A stretch of 64,000 bases of DNA from the NCBI RefSeq assembly GCF_024713975.1, contig NC_091108.1, forward strand, positions 9,221,001-9,285,000. The letters are read 5' to 3'. The DNA is from Paralichthys olivaceus (Eukaryota; Chordata; Actinopteri; Pleuronectiformes; Paralichthyidae). Position numbers and translations under genes: made by a program. This document shows positions 52,351-63,500 of the stretch, piece by piece. The stretch's first letter is position 1. The number at the start of each line of letters is the position of its first letter. Under the pieces are notes generated by a model, which was not told the origin of the DNA, searched no databases, and saw only the letters and a program-made list of their open reading frames with translations.

Positions 52351-52422
52351 TCCTCGTTAGTATAGTGGTGAGTATCCCCGCCTGTCACGCGGGAGACCGG
52401 GGTTCAATTCCCCGACGGGGAG
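52351..52422 (+). tRNA. tRNA-Asp (anticodon GTC)
   Basis: A complete 72-base cloverleaf without intron. The 7-bp acceptor stem TCCTCGT pairs with ACGGGGA (one T:G wobble) and is followed by discriminator G. The anticodon stem CCCGC/GCGGG encloses loop CTGTCAC with anticodon GTC at 52384-52386, and the T stem CGGGG/CCCCG encloses TTCAATT. The internal A box TAGTATAGTGG and B box GGTTCAATTCC are intact, and a T6 run at 52428-52433 would terminate RNA polymerase III. CCA is not encoded, as expected in a eukaryote. It looks functional and is the only tRNA gene seen in the window. Confidence 0.96.
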
Positions 52423-53744
52423 GAACATTTTTTGCAAAATGTTTCTGTTGTGGGACAAATAAACGAATGATTCTTATAAATGATCCTCATGTCTGTAATT
52501 TGTCAGGTGAACATGAGCTACTTCTTCCACAACACGTCCAACTAGAATAAACCTGACAATAAATCATGGCATAGTGACCCTTTAAATTTTACGTTTGAAA
52601 CAATTTTAAGTAAACTTCTAAACATTAATCCTCAAAACCAACAAAAAGACACAAAAAACCTAAAGAATTTTGTATTCGTCGATCATCTGAACCACGTTGC
52701 GAGTCACTGCTGTGCAGCCACAACACTGATTTTGTTTGGCTGCAGCGACATCAACCAGCAGATGTCAGCAAAACATTGTCAAATTATTTTCCTGCGACAC
52801 AAGCTCATTTTTTTCTGGGCCTCAGGTCTTTGCTGTTCTATCACAAATAAAACGTCTGTGGACGAATATGTCTGGGCTGGTTTCGAATGCAACACTGGAT
52901 TATGAGTATGGAGCTCAAACGATTAATAAGAAAATCATTATGAAATGAACATCTGGACAGGTCAATGTAAAAGTATTAAAGTGAGAAGAAGATGGAGACT
53001 TAAATTAAGAGTCATCACTACTGAAAGTGGAGAGAATCACCACAAAAATAGGTGACCCATAAGTAGGGATAATTAAAGTGGGCTAAAAGATATTTGTCCA
53101 ACAAATTAAACGCTGTAGTGTTTTTGATCACATGTATTGTTCATACTTTTTGAGGTGGAAAACAATAAGGATAAAGATTTTAACTTCTTTTTTATAGCAT
53201 CATTTGTCAGTCCCAGGTGTAGTCGAGGTGAAGTTACCCAATAAGTTCATCACTGAGTCATGATGGAACCAACTGAATCTATTGTGAGGCAGTTAATATT
53301 CTGATGGTGGTTTCATTTCTCTCTAAAAACCTTTTTTTCTGTGATGTTTAGGGGATTAGTTGACTTAACAGTTTGTTCCAAAGCTTCAAGCAAAGAGCTT
53401 GGACGATGTCGCTTGGAGTAACGGCTCATATACAGGCGGATAAGCTGAAGCCTGACTACAAATGATGTGGCTTCCTGCAGAGGGGGAAACACCATGGCAA
53501 AACGTGTGAATGTGTTTTTTTTGTTCTTTTTCTAACCAAATATGAGTCTCATGCTTGTACCGTCTTTTGCGAATCAGAGGAGCTCAAAGACAAAACAACA
53601 CAGTAGACATGTGTAGCAATTGATTGATATGTTTATTTCAAAATAAATCATCTATATTCATGTTCCACTTTTATATTAATCAATCTCTGATTATTGCTAC
53701 AACATTTTCTTTCAGCATGCACACAATTTTTTTTTTTTTGATTT

Positions 53745-54070
53745 CCTCTGAAGCATGTGTGTGTGTGTGTGGGTTCCTGTACTTATATCTTTGTGACGAA
53801 CATTTCAAGCATAGACCCTACAGAGTGAAGACATTTTTGGAAAGTGAGGACATCACTAATCTCTTTGAAGGGCTGTTTAATGGTTAAGCCTTAGAGTTAG
53901 GGTTAGAATTAGGTTTGGGTTTGGCATTTAGTTTGGATGGTTAAGGTTAGGGTAAGGGGTAGGCAATGCACTATGCTAATGAGATACTAATCACTATGAT
54001 AGAAGTGTGTGTGTGTGTGTGTGATAGAGTGTGTGACTGTGTGGGTGTGTGTGTGTGTGTGTGTGTGTGC
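53745..54070. repeat. dispersed fish-type repeat with GT ends
   Basis: Unit with GT microsatellites at both ends. Inside are GTTCCTGTACTTATATC, a block with GACATTTTTGGAAAGTGAGGAC, then degenerate GGTTAGGG-like text (TTAGAGTTAGGGTTAG, AAGGTTAGGGTAAGGG), and ATGAGATACTAATCACTATG. This text type recurs across fish genomes. It is not a telomere, because the TTAGGG units are irregular. Confidence 0.6.
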
Positions 54071-54315
54071 TTAAGTCACTGCCATTCTAGGTGGGGGAGT
54101 CCATAAATGTCACTCTCTGATAACAGAAGCTGTTTGATAAAACACACATATGCAGCATACACACACGCACATATGACCCTTTACTACACAAACCATAATA
54201 GCACACTGTATATTAAACTAGTAACATTTTGACGATTAGATTTTGACCAAGTCAAATTTCTGACTGTGAAGTAAAAAATAAAAATATCACCCAGCAGAAA
54301 AGAATGTATGTTTCG

Positions 54316-54319
<4 letters not shown>

Positions 54320-54353
<34 letters not shown>

Positions 54354-54371
54354 CATGCAACACACACACAA
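54320..54371. repeat. (CA)n microsatellite
   Basis: CA units with ATGCATG interruption. Confidence 0.95.
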
Positions 54372-54693
54372 ACATTCCCTCCTGTGATTTGGGTCATACT
54401 TTTGAAGCCATTGTGAAAGTGATGTGGTTTAAGTGTGAAGGAAGTAAATTCAGAGACTGAAACTCTGGACCACAGAAGAATAGCACTACACAACCTGTGT
54501 CCCTCCTGATGCTGCATCATTCTTTAGGACTTCGACACAATAACAAACTCCACAACCGACTGTTGCATTGTGTGTCTCCCAAATTCCTAATTAGGAAAGA
54601 GACATACTGTCGAGGTCTTGGAAAAGCTTTTTTCGTGAATGTCACATCCAGTGGATCTAAGGCATGAGAACCAGAGACATACTCCCTCCTGAA

Positions 54694-54728
54694 CATGCAT
54701 GCACACATGCACACACGCACGCACACAC

Positions 54729-54769
<41 letters not shown>

Positions 54770-54789
54770 AACACACAAACACACAAACA
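54694..54789. repeat. (CA)n microsatellite
   Basis: CA units with scattered CG and AAA interruptions, about 95 bases. Confidence 0.95.
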
Positions 54790-55773
54790 CCACAGCCGTA
54801 GTTTTCCTTCCCACTTAAGAGGCCACTAGTTTCAGGTGAAGAGGAACAGGTATGGGTACCTTGCGAGTTACGAGATGAGTGTGACTTTTTCCAGTCAACT
54901 TCCTACTGTACAGTCAGGTTACCATCACCCATCGTAGCCAGATGTTGCTGGTGACACAGGCCTGCTCTCTGATAATCTATTATCAGCCTCAGGTCCCTAC
55001 ACATATCGTCTGTGAGAAGTTAATGCACAGCAATGTTTACTTGCAAATGCACATCACATATTTCATGTCTGTATGTTCACACTGTGAGCATTTTAAATGG
55101 GAAATAGGGTTTCAAATAGGGCAACAATCAGAATTAAGTCCAGCAAATAGAAAAGATATGTTGCAGTATTTAAAATGTTGAAAGCCGATCAGATTCAGTA
55201 GAAATGGATTTTCATAAATATGTCCTGCTCTATATGCTGCAGCCAAGAGAGAAACAATTTGCGATATGAGCTTCCTTTACGACACAACCAGATGAGTGCT
55301 TTCTCTCACGGTACAGTCCAAGCATATTTGTGTGTCCCACTGAAACACAGAACTGAGGCCCGTGAACCCCAAGCTGCGTCTCAGATAGATCACGACAATG
55401 ACACTGTCAGCCGTCACCTGTGAAAACACATTGAGTACTCATTCATACTCTGGGTGTACTACTTCGACGCACCAGTGTTCGTCTCGGGGGGCCACTCTTC
55501 CTGTGCACCTGTGCGAGCACTTCCCGTCTGAGTCGACCTCTGCCCCACCACCCTCCACCCCTCCCCTCAAACCGCATCCTTCACGCTGTCACAATAATAC
55601 TTTAGTGGAAAAACAAAACACAAGACATTAGCAAGACTGCGACACATAGGTGTGCAAAAGAAAACAACAGGGTCTTCCCCGTGCACATCTGCCATTTACA
55701 GTAAGACTACAGACACAAAAAGTAATGCACGGTCAGTGGTTTACAGTCACCTCCATGCTCATGTGTGTGTGTA

Positions 55774-58700
55774 TCACTCCTGAATGTGCTGTAGAGGTCT
55801 TTGCGAAGGATAGTCGATTGTTAGAGATGTGGCCTGTTCCTGGACGTGATCGTAGCCTCTCAGGAAGTGGCCGTTGTTCTGCTGGTAATAGTAAACCAGT
55901 TTTCTGGCAAACACTGGCTCAACCTGAAATGAAAGTACATGTGAAATATGTCTGTGCTGAATCACATCATATTATTGTGCCCTATTTAAGGCAGAGAGCA
56001 GTAAAGAAGAAGTTAACTTAATTGTATCTCTTTTTCTGGTTAATTCTTTTCTATCACAAACAGATACTGTACTTCTTTCACATTTTGTCAATTTTAAGAC
56101 TAAACTTTATTTAGTTTCAGTAAATATGAATTTCTCTGAATTTCTGCGTTTCTGAATAATCCTTTGGTTTTATCCCAAAAGAGCAGTAATCAATTGATTA
56201 CAGTTCTTGCTGCTGCTGCAGTTTTTGTGGCCAAGTGTGCAACTTGGGCCACAATGTTCTGTCCGGATCCAACCAAGCCTTAGAGAAAATTTGCTGTGCC
56301 TGAACTCGGCTTGGGCCTGAGGTTCATCATAAAATAAAAAAAAATGTAGTAGATAGCCCAGCCGACGTAACCGAACCCAACCTGCAACTCAGTAATTTCT
56401 ACATTTATGAGTCAGGTATCCACACTCTAATGTGGTCTGGCTATATTTGAGCCCTTTTGTACTCCAAATAGGTTATTATGAAGTTTTCTTTCACCACAGA
56501 AATATGTCATTTCTTTGGTATGATATAATTGTTTATACTGTCAAAACTCAGTCCTAACCCATCAACCAAATATTTAGTGATTGCATTTTGTGTTTGACAG
56601 TATAGCTGAAAACTAAAAAGAAATATACTTATCATGTATATTTGTTTGGAGATAACCATGTTTTCCCTTCCTGGGAATGCAATAATTCATATATGTTTTT
56701 AAAACAGCTGATTTTATCTGGCGAGCTTTGAATTTCGCTGCCACGTGCCTTTTCTTTTCCTTGTTTAAATAAATGTTTGGACAGATCCTGAAACTACATC
56801 TGCAATTGTCATTCTTATGATTAGTATTAGTTTATTTTATATAGTCTGGCAAAAAAATACAATAAAAATATATTTATAAAAACAAATAGCTCAGTAACTA
56901 TATGTTTTGTAGTGTATTAGTACCTGTGCTCTGATCATCTTCCTTGGCCGATGTGGGTCAGGATACTCGTCCCCAAAACATAGCACGACCTGGTGTCTCG
57001 GTAGATGTCGGCCATTAAGGGCAAAATCTTGAAGCTCTGTGAGAAGAGGAGAAAGAACAAAGAGGGTATATAAATAGAAAACCCCATGATGTACTACCTC
57101 ATTTAAAAGATACAGCAAATAAACCCAGATCGACATTTTCTTTAATTGTAAGAGCTTTACTGAAAACCACTGGTTTGGATGATGGAAATTTTGGTATGAA
57201 ATGGCACAGAAAACACCCTCTGTGGCCCACAGGAGGTGGGTGGGGACTCCACACACTATGGCTCCTTGCCTAGAATGTGACAAGCTTCTTGTGCTACCTC
57301 AGGAAGGGACTTACCCCGCTACAGAACCAGCAGCATCTCCATCAATGACATCAACATCATCATAGAGCCATTATCGGCTACCATCATACTGTAAATCACC
57401 AAAGCACCACAGTGTTCTAGTTATTCTACACCACAGGATAACAACATGTCAGGGTGGAGATCTACTCTCTTAAATGGACACAAATCATAGCACTATGATT
57501 ATCGAATATTTTATAAAATATTAGATGTTTGCTGTTGTCATAATGTTAAAATTCATCCTCCTGCACAGTCATTGTTGGACCAGACACTGTGAATACCACT
57601 CAGATTATAATTCAATACAATAATAACAAGCAAAAATAACTGCATTTACTCTGAGTACAATTCTACACACACAGTTGTACTTTAGACTACTACTTTATCC
57701 CACTACTCAATTGTTCACTCAGCTACATTTATCTGACAGATTAAAGATCTAGTTACTTTACAGGTTCAGGTTTTATAATCACTTTATAAAATATGATGCA
57801 TCCCTATATAGTACACTGCCAAACTCTTGAAATTCAGCAGTACACACCGGCTCTAATCAAATTAGTTTTACTTATACTACTTTAGTTTACTATATAAACA
57901 TTTTATAAATACTTTATAACACACTACAATGTAGTTACAAAGATATAAGTGTAAATTCATTCATTTTTCAACTCCTTCACCCAAAAGTGAAGGCTTATGA
58001 GAGTCAATAAAAAACATATAGTTAATTATTTTAAATATATTAGCTGGGATAAATTGTACATCAATATACAAGTTGATATCACTGCAGCTGCTTAAAAGTA
58101 CATAGTAGTATGTCATACAGTGTACAAATAGTAAAGTATACAGTCTGGTATATCTTTCCCTGTAAATGCTTTTGATACCAGACTCATACTTGTGAAGGAG
58201 TATTACTTTCCGATATGTATATAAAATAAGATGCTAAGACTCTAGAGCTGCAAAGCAAATTTGTCATTTATGGCGGTAGGAAGAAAAAATTATTTGACTC
58301 GAGCAACATATTTCAATACCTCCTCAATCACAGTAAGTAACCTCACTAAAGTATTTTTATTGCTACTCTCCATCTGTCCAAACATGCTGGTGTGAACAGA
58401 TCACTACAAGATGCATATTTCTACTTACCAATAAGGAATTGCTGGGTGTCAAACAGTTTGCATGGCTGCTCCTTCTCCAGCTTATTGGGTTTATCCAGAT
58501 ACGGAGCAAGGGGTCCCTCCCAATACACTCGTCCCTGACACAGGCGCTTTGCGTACAACCCATCGGGCATCATCCAAAGCAGCACCCCCCTCTCCAGTAC
58601 ATTAGGAAGCATCTCAGCACCCTGCCTCTGGGACTCGGGGTATGGGAATGGGAAAAGGATGATTTCTGCCCCACTGTGAATCTTGTCCTCTGGGCATGGA

Positions 58701-61700
58701 GAAGTGGGGGAGGAAGAGGATGAAGAGGAGGAGGAGGAGGAGGAGGAAGCAGAGGTGATCCGGCAACCGTCCATGCTGGTGGTGGTAACTTCCTTCACCA
58801 GAGACTCTCTGTAGTACAGGGACACATGCAGTCTGAAATCTGGAAGAAAGAGATGAGCTTTTAGTGGACGTGACTTTGAAGGGAAACATCATCAGCATCA
58901 TAATTAGAACTTCACTTCTTGGTCTGACACAGAACCCGACATGACGAGCTCAGATAAAACATACAGCTCAGATATCTTGCTTTAGAAAATCACACACTTC
59001 TCTATCATCATTACAAGCATATTTTTTTTATTAGTTGATCATAATAAAACTTTATTTCTATGTTACTTATCTTAGCAAGTTTACACGTTTTCTGTTTTTA
59101 GTTTTCTCAAACACATTTTTCTTATCTGTAAATGCAAATGCCTCCAAGCATGAATTTAAAAACAAGAAAAAGAGTAAACATCTATTCATGTGTGTATTAG
59201 TGGGCCTGAGATGACATGATACCTGTTATTGTGTTGTTGTGGTCCATTGTATACACGGGTGGTTGTGACTCTGCAAAGTGGGTGTGGAAGGAGAGCTGAA
59301 AACCTGTGCAGAATAAATTAAATAAATACAGATCATAATTGGAGCACTGAATGTGAAAGTATTGACACATGAAAGTGCGTTAGGCCACTTGAGTGCAGGA
59401 TTAAGGAAGTTTTCTTTGGCTTCACTGTAGCCTAATAAAAGCAATGAAGATGCATCGGGCTAAATCTATAGGAGCCCTGCTGTAGATTTGAGGGGCACAG
59501 CAACCACAAGTCTCAAACATGTCGCAGCTGTATGCAACACAAACCGCTAACATGAAATGATTTGGCTCCACTTGCACACATCACTGAGCACCAGTAACTG
59601 CTGGAGCAACCACTGCCTGTGTCTCAGTTGTTTCCTTTTTTTAAATTTCTCTGCACATGTATATGGCACATTAGCATATCAATTTATTTGCCCATTCAAT
59701 AAGAAGTTATTTTAGATTCTTGGCCCTCACACAGCATCTGCCCAGGTAAACATAGTCATGAAAAAAATAAGTACACTACATCTTACACAGTACAAGGCTA
59801 AAGTGCACAGGATAAAGTGATTTCTTGTTTAAATAATCACTGATCGCTTATATGTGTGACGTGAAGTTCAAGTGAATATATTTTTAATCTAAAAAGAAGG
59901 AGTTATGTGCAGCTGCAGATTCATATTGTTCAACTATATACTAGTTCTAGTTTATGCGTAAAAGGTTAGTGATAAAAGAGACCTCATCAGTGGGGATTTT
60001 TTCAGATCGAACTCGGATTCTCCAGTAAACTGCATGTGAAGCACTGCGATAAGTTATGACCTTTTAAATGACCAAGTGACATATAAGACCAATGATGCCT
60101 GTCACAGCCTCAGCTCATATAGAAGGGTTTCAACCATTACACAACGACTGAGTGAATATTTATAAAAACAGACAAAAGCTTATTTTATAGCCAGATCATA
60201 TCGTCATTTTTGAGTGTGAATATGCTCTGATGCAAGTGGTGAGCCATCTTACCATTTTCTGCGTGTGACCCAGGCCAAGCGCGGCTGATGGGGGATGGGT
60301 AGTGGCTGTACTGCAGTTCTGCATGTGGTCCGTGGTGATGTGGAGGAGCAAGGGCCTGTTGTTCAGCGGGCGAGTAATCCCTCCAGTCCCTCCGCTCCTG
60401 AGAAACCATGTAGCCAGGTACCTGAACAGCAGAGAAATGGTCACTCAAGAGAATCAAAGTTTCATCAAACTAAAACATGTAGTTTCTCTATTTAAGAGAA
60501 CACTGCTGACCTGGTTATGCAGAGAGCCATACTGAGGAATATAGCCAAGGGTATTCACATGTGAAGGTGTCTCCTCCATACTGCTCATCTTCATTCCTGC
60601 ACATGTAGGAAACCAAAAATTACATTTACAACAATATTGGCCATGCTATGCTATTCAGACAGCACTTTCCTTCAAAGATCTTTCTTCAAAAACAAGGAAC
60701 TAACATCTTTAAGATAATAATAAAGTTTTTTTGTAGAGATTAAATATAAACTAAAGTGATGCAATATTCCATGCACCTTACTAGCCCACTTCATTTTGTC
60801 AGGTTCAAACTGTGCATGTGTGAGGTTTTGCTTTTATAACTTGGGGATTTGCAGCAGTGTTATGTACACCCTGCTCTTAGTAACCGAAGCCCTCTAAAAA
60901 AAGCACTATGGCCTTTTTGGTACATGCTTCGGCTTCCTTTGTGCTTCCTGCCTCAATAGACACAAGTGCGGTGGTGCATACATGAAAAAACTAAACGTGC
61001 CACTTGTCTATAAACAATGTAAGTTGCTTGATGAAATGCAGCAGTACTAGTTTGAAGACTCATCTTAATAGGTTCACTATATGCACATGGGTGTTAACTG
61101 CATCTTGAATGATAAATATCTAAGTATGCACCTTTTTTGGCTTCCTCTGGGATGATTTTGTAGACTTTGTAGGGCTCTGAGATGTCCAGTTGGCTTCTTC
61201 CTATTAACTCATCGAAGTCGTTGCTTTTATTGAGCGCACAGCGAAGCCTAGTTTTCCACGTGGGGGGATCTGGCTTGTCCACACCCTCCTTATATTTTCC
61301 TTTGAACAATGCCCATGCCTGAAACAACCATTGAATAGATCCATTTCAACTTTACACATTTAAAGAGTGAGAGCTTTGAGGATTGGACTGAAACATGGAC
61401 ACTGATAGTACTTTAGGTAAAAGCCTTTTCAAGCAACATCACACATCTGCAAATTAAAGAACAATATGCATCAAAATCATCTTTTTAAGATAAATACATA
61501 TCTTTGAGAAATGTGTAGGAGTGTGTTCACAATGTGTGGGACAGGTGGGATAGTCCGACCTTGAAGAGCGCAGCATCCTCCTCCCTGTTATAATCTTGCT
61601 TCCCTGCATGTTTCCATGGAATCCGAAAAATTGTCTTTTCGTCGTTTTCCCAAACCAGCCCGGGATATATCCTGCTGTCGATCTGGTCGATCAGCCACTG

Positions 61701-61757
61701 TCTCAGTTTGCCATTGCCACAGCTGACGGACAGGCCGCTATCCTCATCCAGGTTCAT
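55774..61757 (-). CDS. irf4: interferon regulatory factor 4
   Basis: Eight coding exons: 61757-61560, 61318-61132, 60596-60511, 60421-60253, 59303-59223, 58839-58429, 57036-56924, 55923-55774. All junctions are GT/AG with matching phases, giving 464 residues (human about 450). IRF4 is a nuclear factor that binds DNA with partners and controls lymphocyte and pigment-cell programmes (family knowledge). Seen: an N-terminal DNA-binding domain with the five-Trp pattern at W21, W36, W48, W68, W87 and recognition segment TRLRCALNKSND; a Pro/His/Tyr-rich linker (129-241); an IRF-association domain (about 242-430) with RGVLLWMMPDGLYAKRLCQ and CKLFDTQQFL; and a tail ending LQHIQE. Oddities: a 13-Ser run at 272-284 inside the association domain, and weak donors after exons 2 (GTCGGA) and 3 (GTGCAT). 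A distal AATAAA at 53632-53637 could end a long 3' UTR (low confidence). Lack of the IRF8-type sequence and the dusp22 neighbour support irf4; the a/b copy is unresolved. Confidence 0.95.
57640..58220. repeat. degenerate dispersed repeat in irf4 intron
   Basis: Lies in the intron between the exons at 58429-58839 and 56924-57036. Text such as CAGCTACATTTATCTGACAG, AATATGATGCATCCCTATA and ACTTGTGAAGGAGTATTACTTT matches the style of the 47-kb repeat family, heavily diverged. No coding capacity. Confidence 0.4.
58709..58747. repeat. irf4: (GGA)n trinucleotide inside irf4 exon
   Basis: GGA/AGA units on the plus strand encode 13 consecutive serines (residues 272-284) on the minus strand. Length changes in whole triplets would keep the frame. 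Confidence 0.95.
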
Positions 61758-62429
61758 CTCTGCAAAATAAAATAGTAAAGTTAAATAACTGCACAGTACA
61801 GTGGTTGGTTAAAGTTTTTTTATTTATTTATAGCACTTGTATCCCTGAACCTGAGAAAAGATAAATTATCTATTTAATCAGCAGATAAAGGTACCGGGTT
61901 CAGTTTAAAACATGTACCATTAATTGCGGATTAAGTAATGAATATATAGCCAGAGTTACTTAGCTGGGAACAATACTAGCATGTTTAATAAATTGTACAT
62001 ACGTTTCTACAAAACCTTTGGTCGCATACATAGAGGAAGGGGGTTGAGGTTAAAGCGGGCAACAAGAAATTTGACTAATTAGAGAAATACATGCATTCAA
62101 AAAGACATAAGCCAAGTATCCAGAACTAAATTATAAGAATGATCAACTAAAATAAATGCTGGCACACATAGAACTGAGACATTTAATCAAGTTTCTTAAA
62201 CTTAATACAATTCAATTTGTAGGACATTAATTCCACTTTAATACAATTTAAACCCATGCTTACAAGTTGTATGATTTATAGATATTACAATTTAAAAAAT
62301 ATACTTATAATTTTATGTTGAAATTTTACCTGCCAAATGTGATGTGAAGCTGAATGATCGGGATCAGGTATTTTCTCCTGACAAATAAACGCTTTTCATC
62401 AATGATCCTGCTGAAAAGTTCTCTCTTAC

Positions 62430-62480
62430 CTTTGATCGTGTGAGCTCCCCCGCTGAAATCTGTTTAGAAGTTCTCTGTGT
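62430..62480 (-). other. irf4: probable non-coding exon 1 end of irf4
   Basis: A near-ideal splice donor, CAAAG/GTAAGAG, with the exon ending at 62430. It pairs naturally with the acceptor TTTTGCAG at 61760, two bases before the irf4 ATG. Vertebrate IRF4 has an untranslated first exon, so this fits. The 5' boundary is not known; 62480 is only a placeholder. Confidence 0.5.
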
Positions 62481-62608
62481 CGTATTTTTAAATGTTATCA
62501 CATCTTGATTTGAGGCAGGGAGGAGCCTCTCCGGCGAGGTTCAAGAGGAGATGTGCAGCAGTCAGTCGTTCATTTCTGTGAAACTCAGCGCCCACGTACT
62601 GGTGCAGT

Positions 62609-62618
62609 GGGGAATCCC
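62609..62618. promoter_or_regulatory. irf4: NF-kappaB consensus site upstream of irf4
   Basis: GGGGAATCCC fits GGGRNWYYCC exactly and lies about 180 bases upstream of the predicted exon 1 donor. NF-kappaB (c-Rel) control of mammalian IRF4 is established; use of this site in the fish is inference. Confidence 0.45.
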
Positions 62619-62876
62619 TCTATAATCACACCCTGAGCATATGGAACAATTACCTGCAAATATCACCATCAAAAAATATCCTCCCACATATTTTTTTATT
62701 TTTCTAAAAGTCTATAAGTTCAACCTAGTTTCCACTGCTGACTGGAAATAATAAAGTATTTTACCTCATGTTGGGGGAAGATTTGAATGCTTTGATGAGT
62801 GATAAGGAACTAAAGCCAAAAGAGGTTGTTCATTATTGAGTTTAGAACATACTGTATATTATTTTGTTGGTATTAC

Positions 62877-62889
62877 TGCCCTCCAGTGG
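62877..62889 (-). promoter_or_regulatory. CTCF-like motif between irf4 and dusp22
   Basis: Minus-strand CCACTGGAGGGCA differs at one position from CCASYAGRKGGCR. Lies between the dusp22 poly(A) signal and the irf4 promoter. Confidence 0.3.
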
Positions 62890-63186
62890 CTATCTATGCA
62901 CAAATCCAGTGATCTATAGTGTTCATAAGAACATTGTATATAATATCTCAGCACAGTGAGATAAAATTGCATTGCTTTATATTTTCTAAAGACATTTGAA
63001 CAGGAGTGAGAAAAGAACACGGTCTCGGTGTTTTTGTTGCCACCATGCATGACCTCTCTTGCACATCCGACAAACAGGAAGAGAACCAGGAAACAGAGAT
63101 GTAAACATAGCGCAGAACGTGTCTTATCACCTTTTATATGAGAGCCCACTGACTGAGAAACTCACAAAACACATCCCTTTACTCAT

Positions 63187-63192
63187 TTTATT
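63187..63192 (-). terminator. dusp22: poly(A) signal of dusp22
   Basis: AATAAA on the minus strand about 310 bases past the dusp22 stop. Confidence 0.5.
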
Positions 63193-63500
63193 TCACTGTT
63201 CACAATCATAATGATGAGGTCCACACAACACAGTTAACAGTTATAAATTAGAAAAAAACTAAACAAAAACATCAACTAATGCTAAACAAAGAATTATATA
63301 TGCTGTTTCATAAATGTCCAGGTGTGGTCCAGTGTTTATGTCCATTAAGAGGATAGTTCCAGCAGCATTAAACATCCTGACAGTAGTTCAATCCAAAAGC
63401 ATGTTAGACTTCCAGGTTCCAGACAAGTCCAGAATACTGGAGCATCACAGTGGTGTAACCCTCCAGACTCAGCTACTAAAGATCTCATGAACATCTCTGG

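Larger units (their letters stand above)
28200..55700. other. gene-poor interval between foxq1 and irf4
   Basis: In the human order exoc2 and hus1b would lie here; no exon of either is recognisable. Apart from one tRNA-Asp gene, this 27 kb holds AT-rich unique DNA, dispersed repeats, microsatellites and CTCF-like motifs. Open frames are at most about 123 codons; only 36167-36535 looks protein-like in composition. The interval may contain long-range enhancers for the forkhead genes or irf4 (inference). Confidence 0.6.

Noticed and set aside
52365-52550. 61-codon frame across the tRNA gene
   Set aside because: Overlaps a clear tRNA-Asp gene and reads through its stems; not coding.
53880-53965. 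Interstitial telomere
   Set aside because: TTAGGG units are irregular and sit inside a dispersed fish-type repeat flanked by GT runs.
55650-56021. 123-codon plus-strand frame over the irf4 last exon
   Set aside because: Antisense to the conserved irf4 C-terminal exon; no homology recognised.
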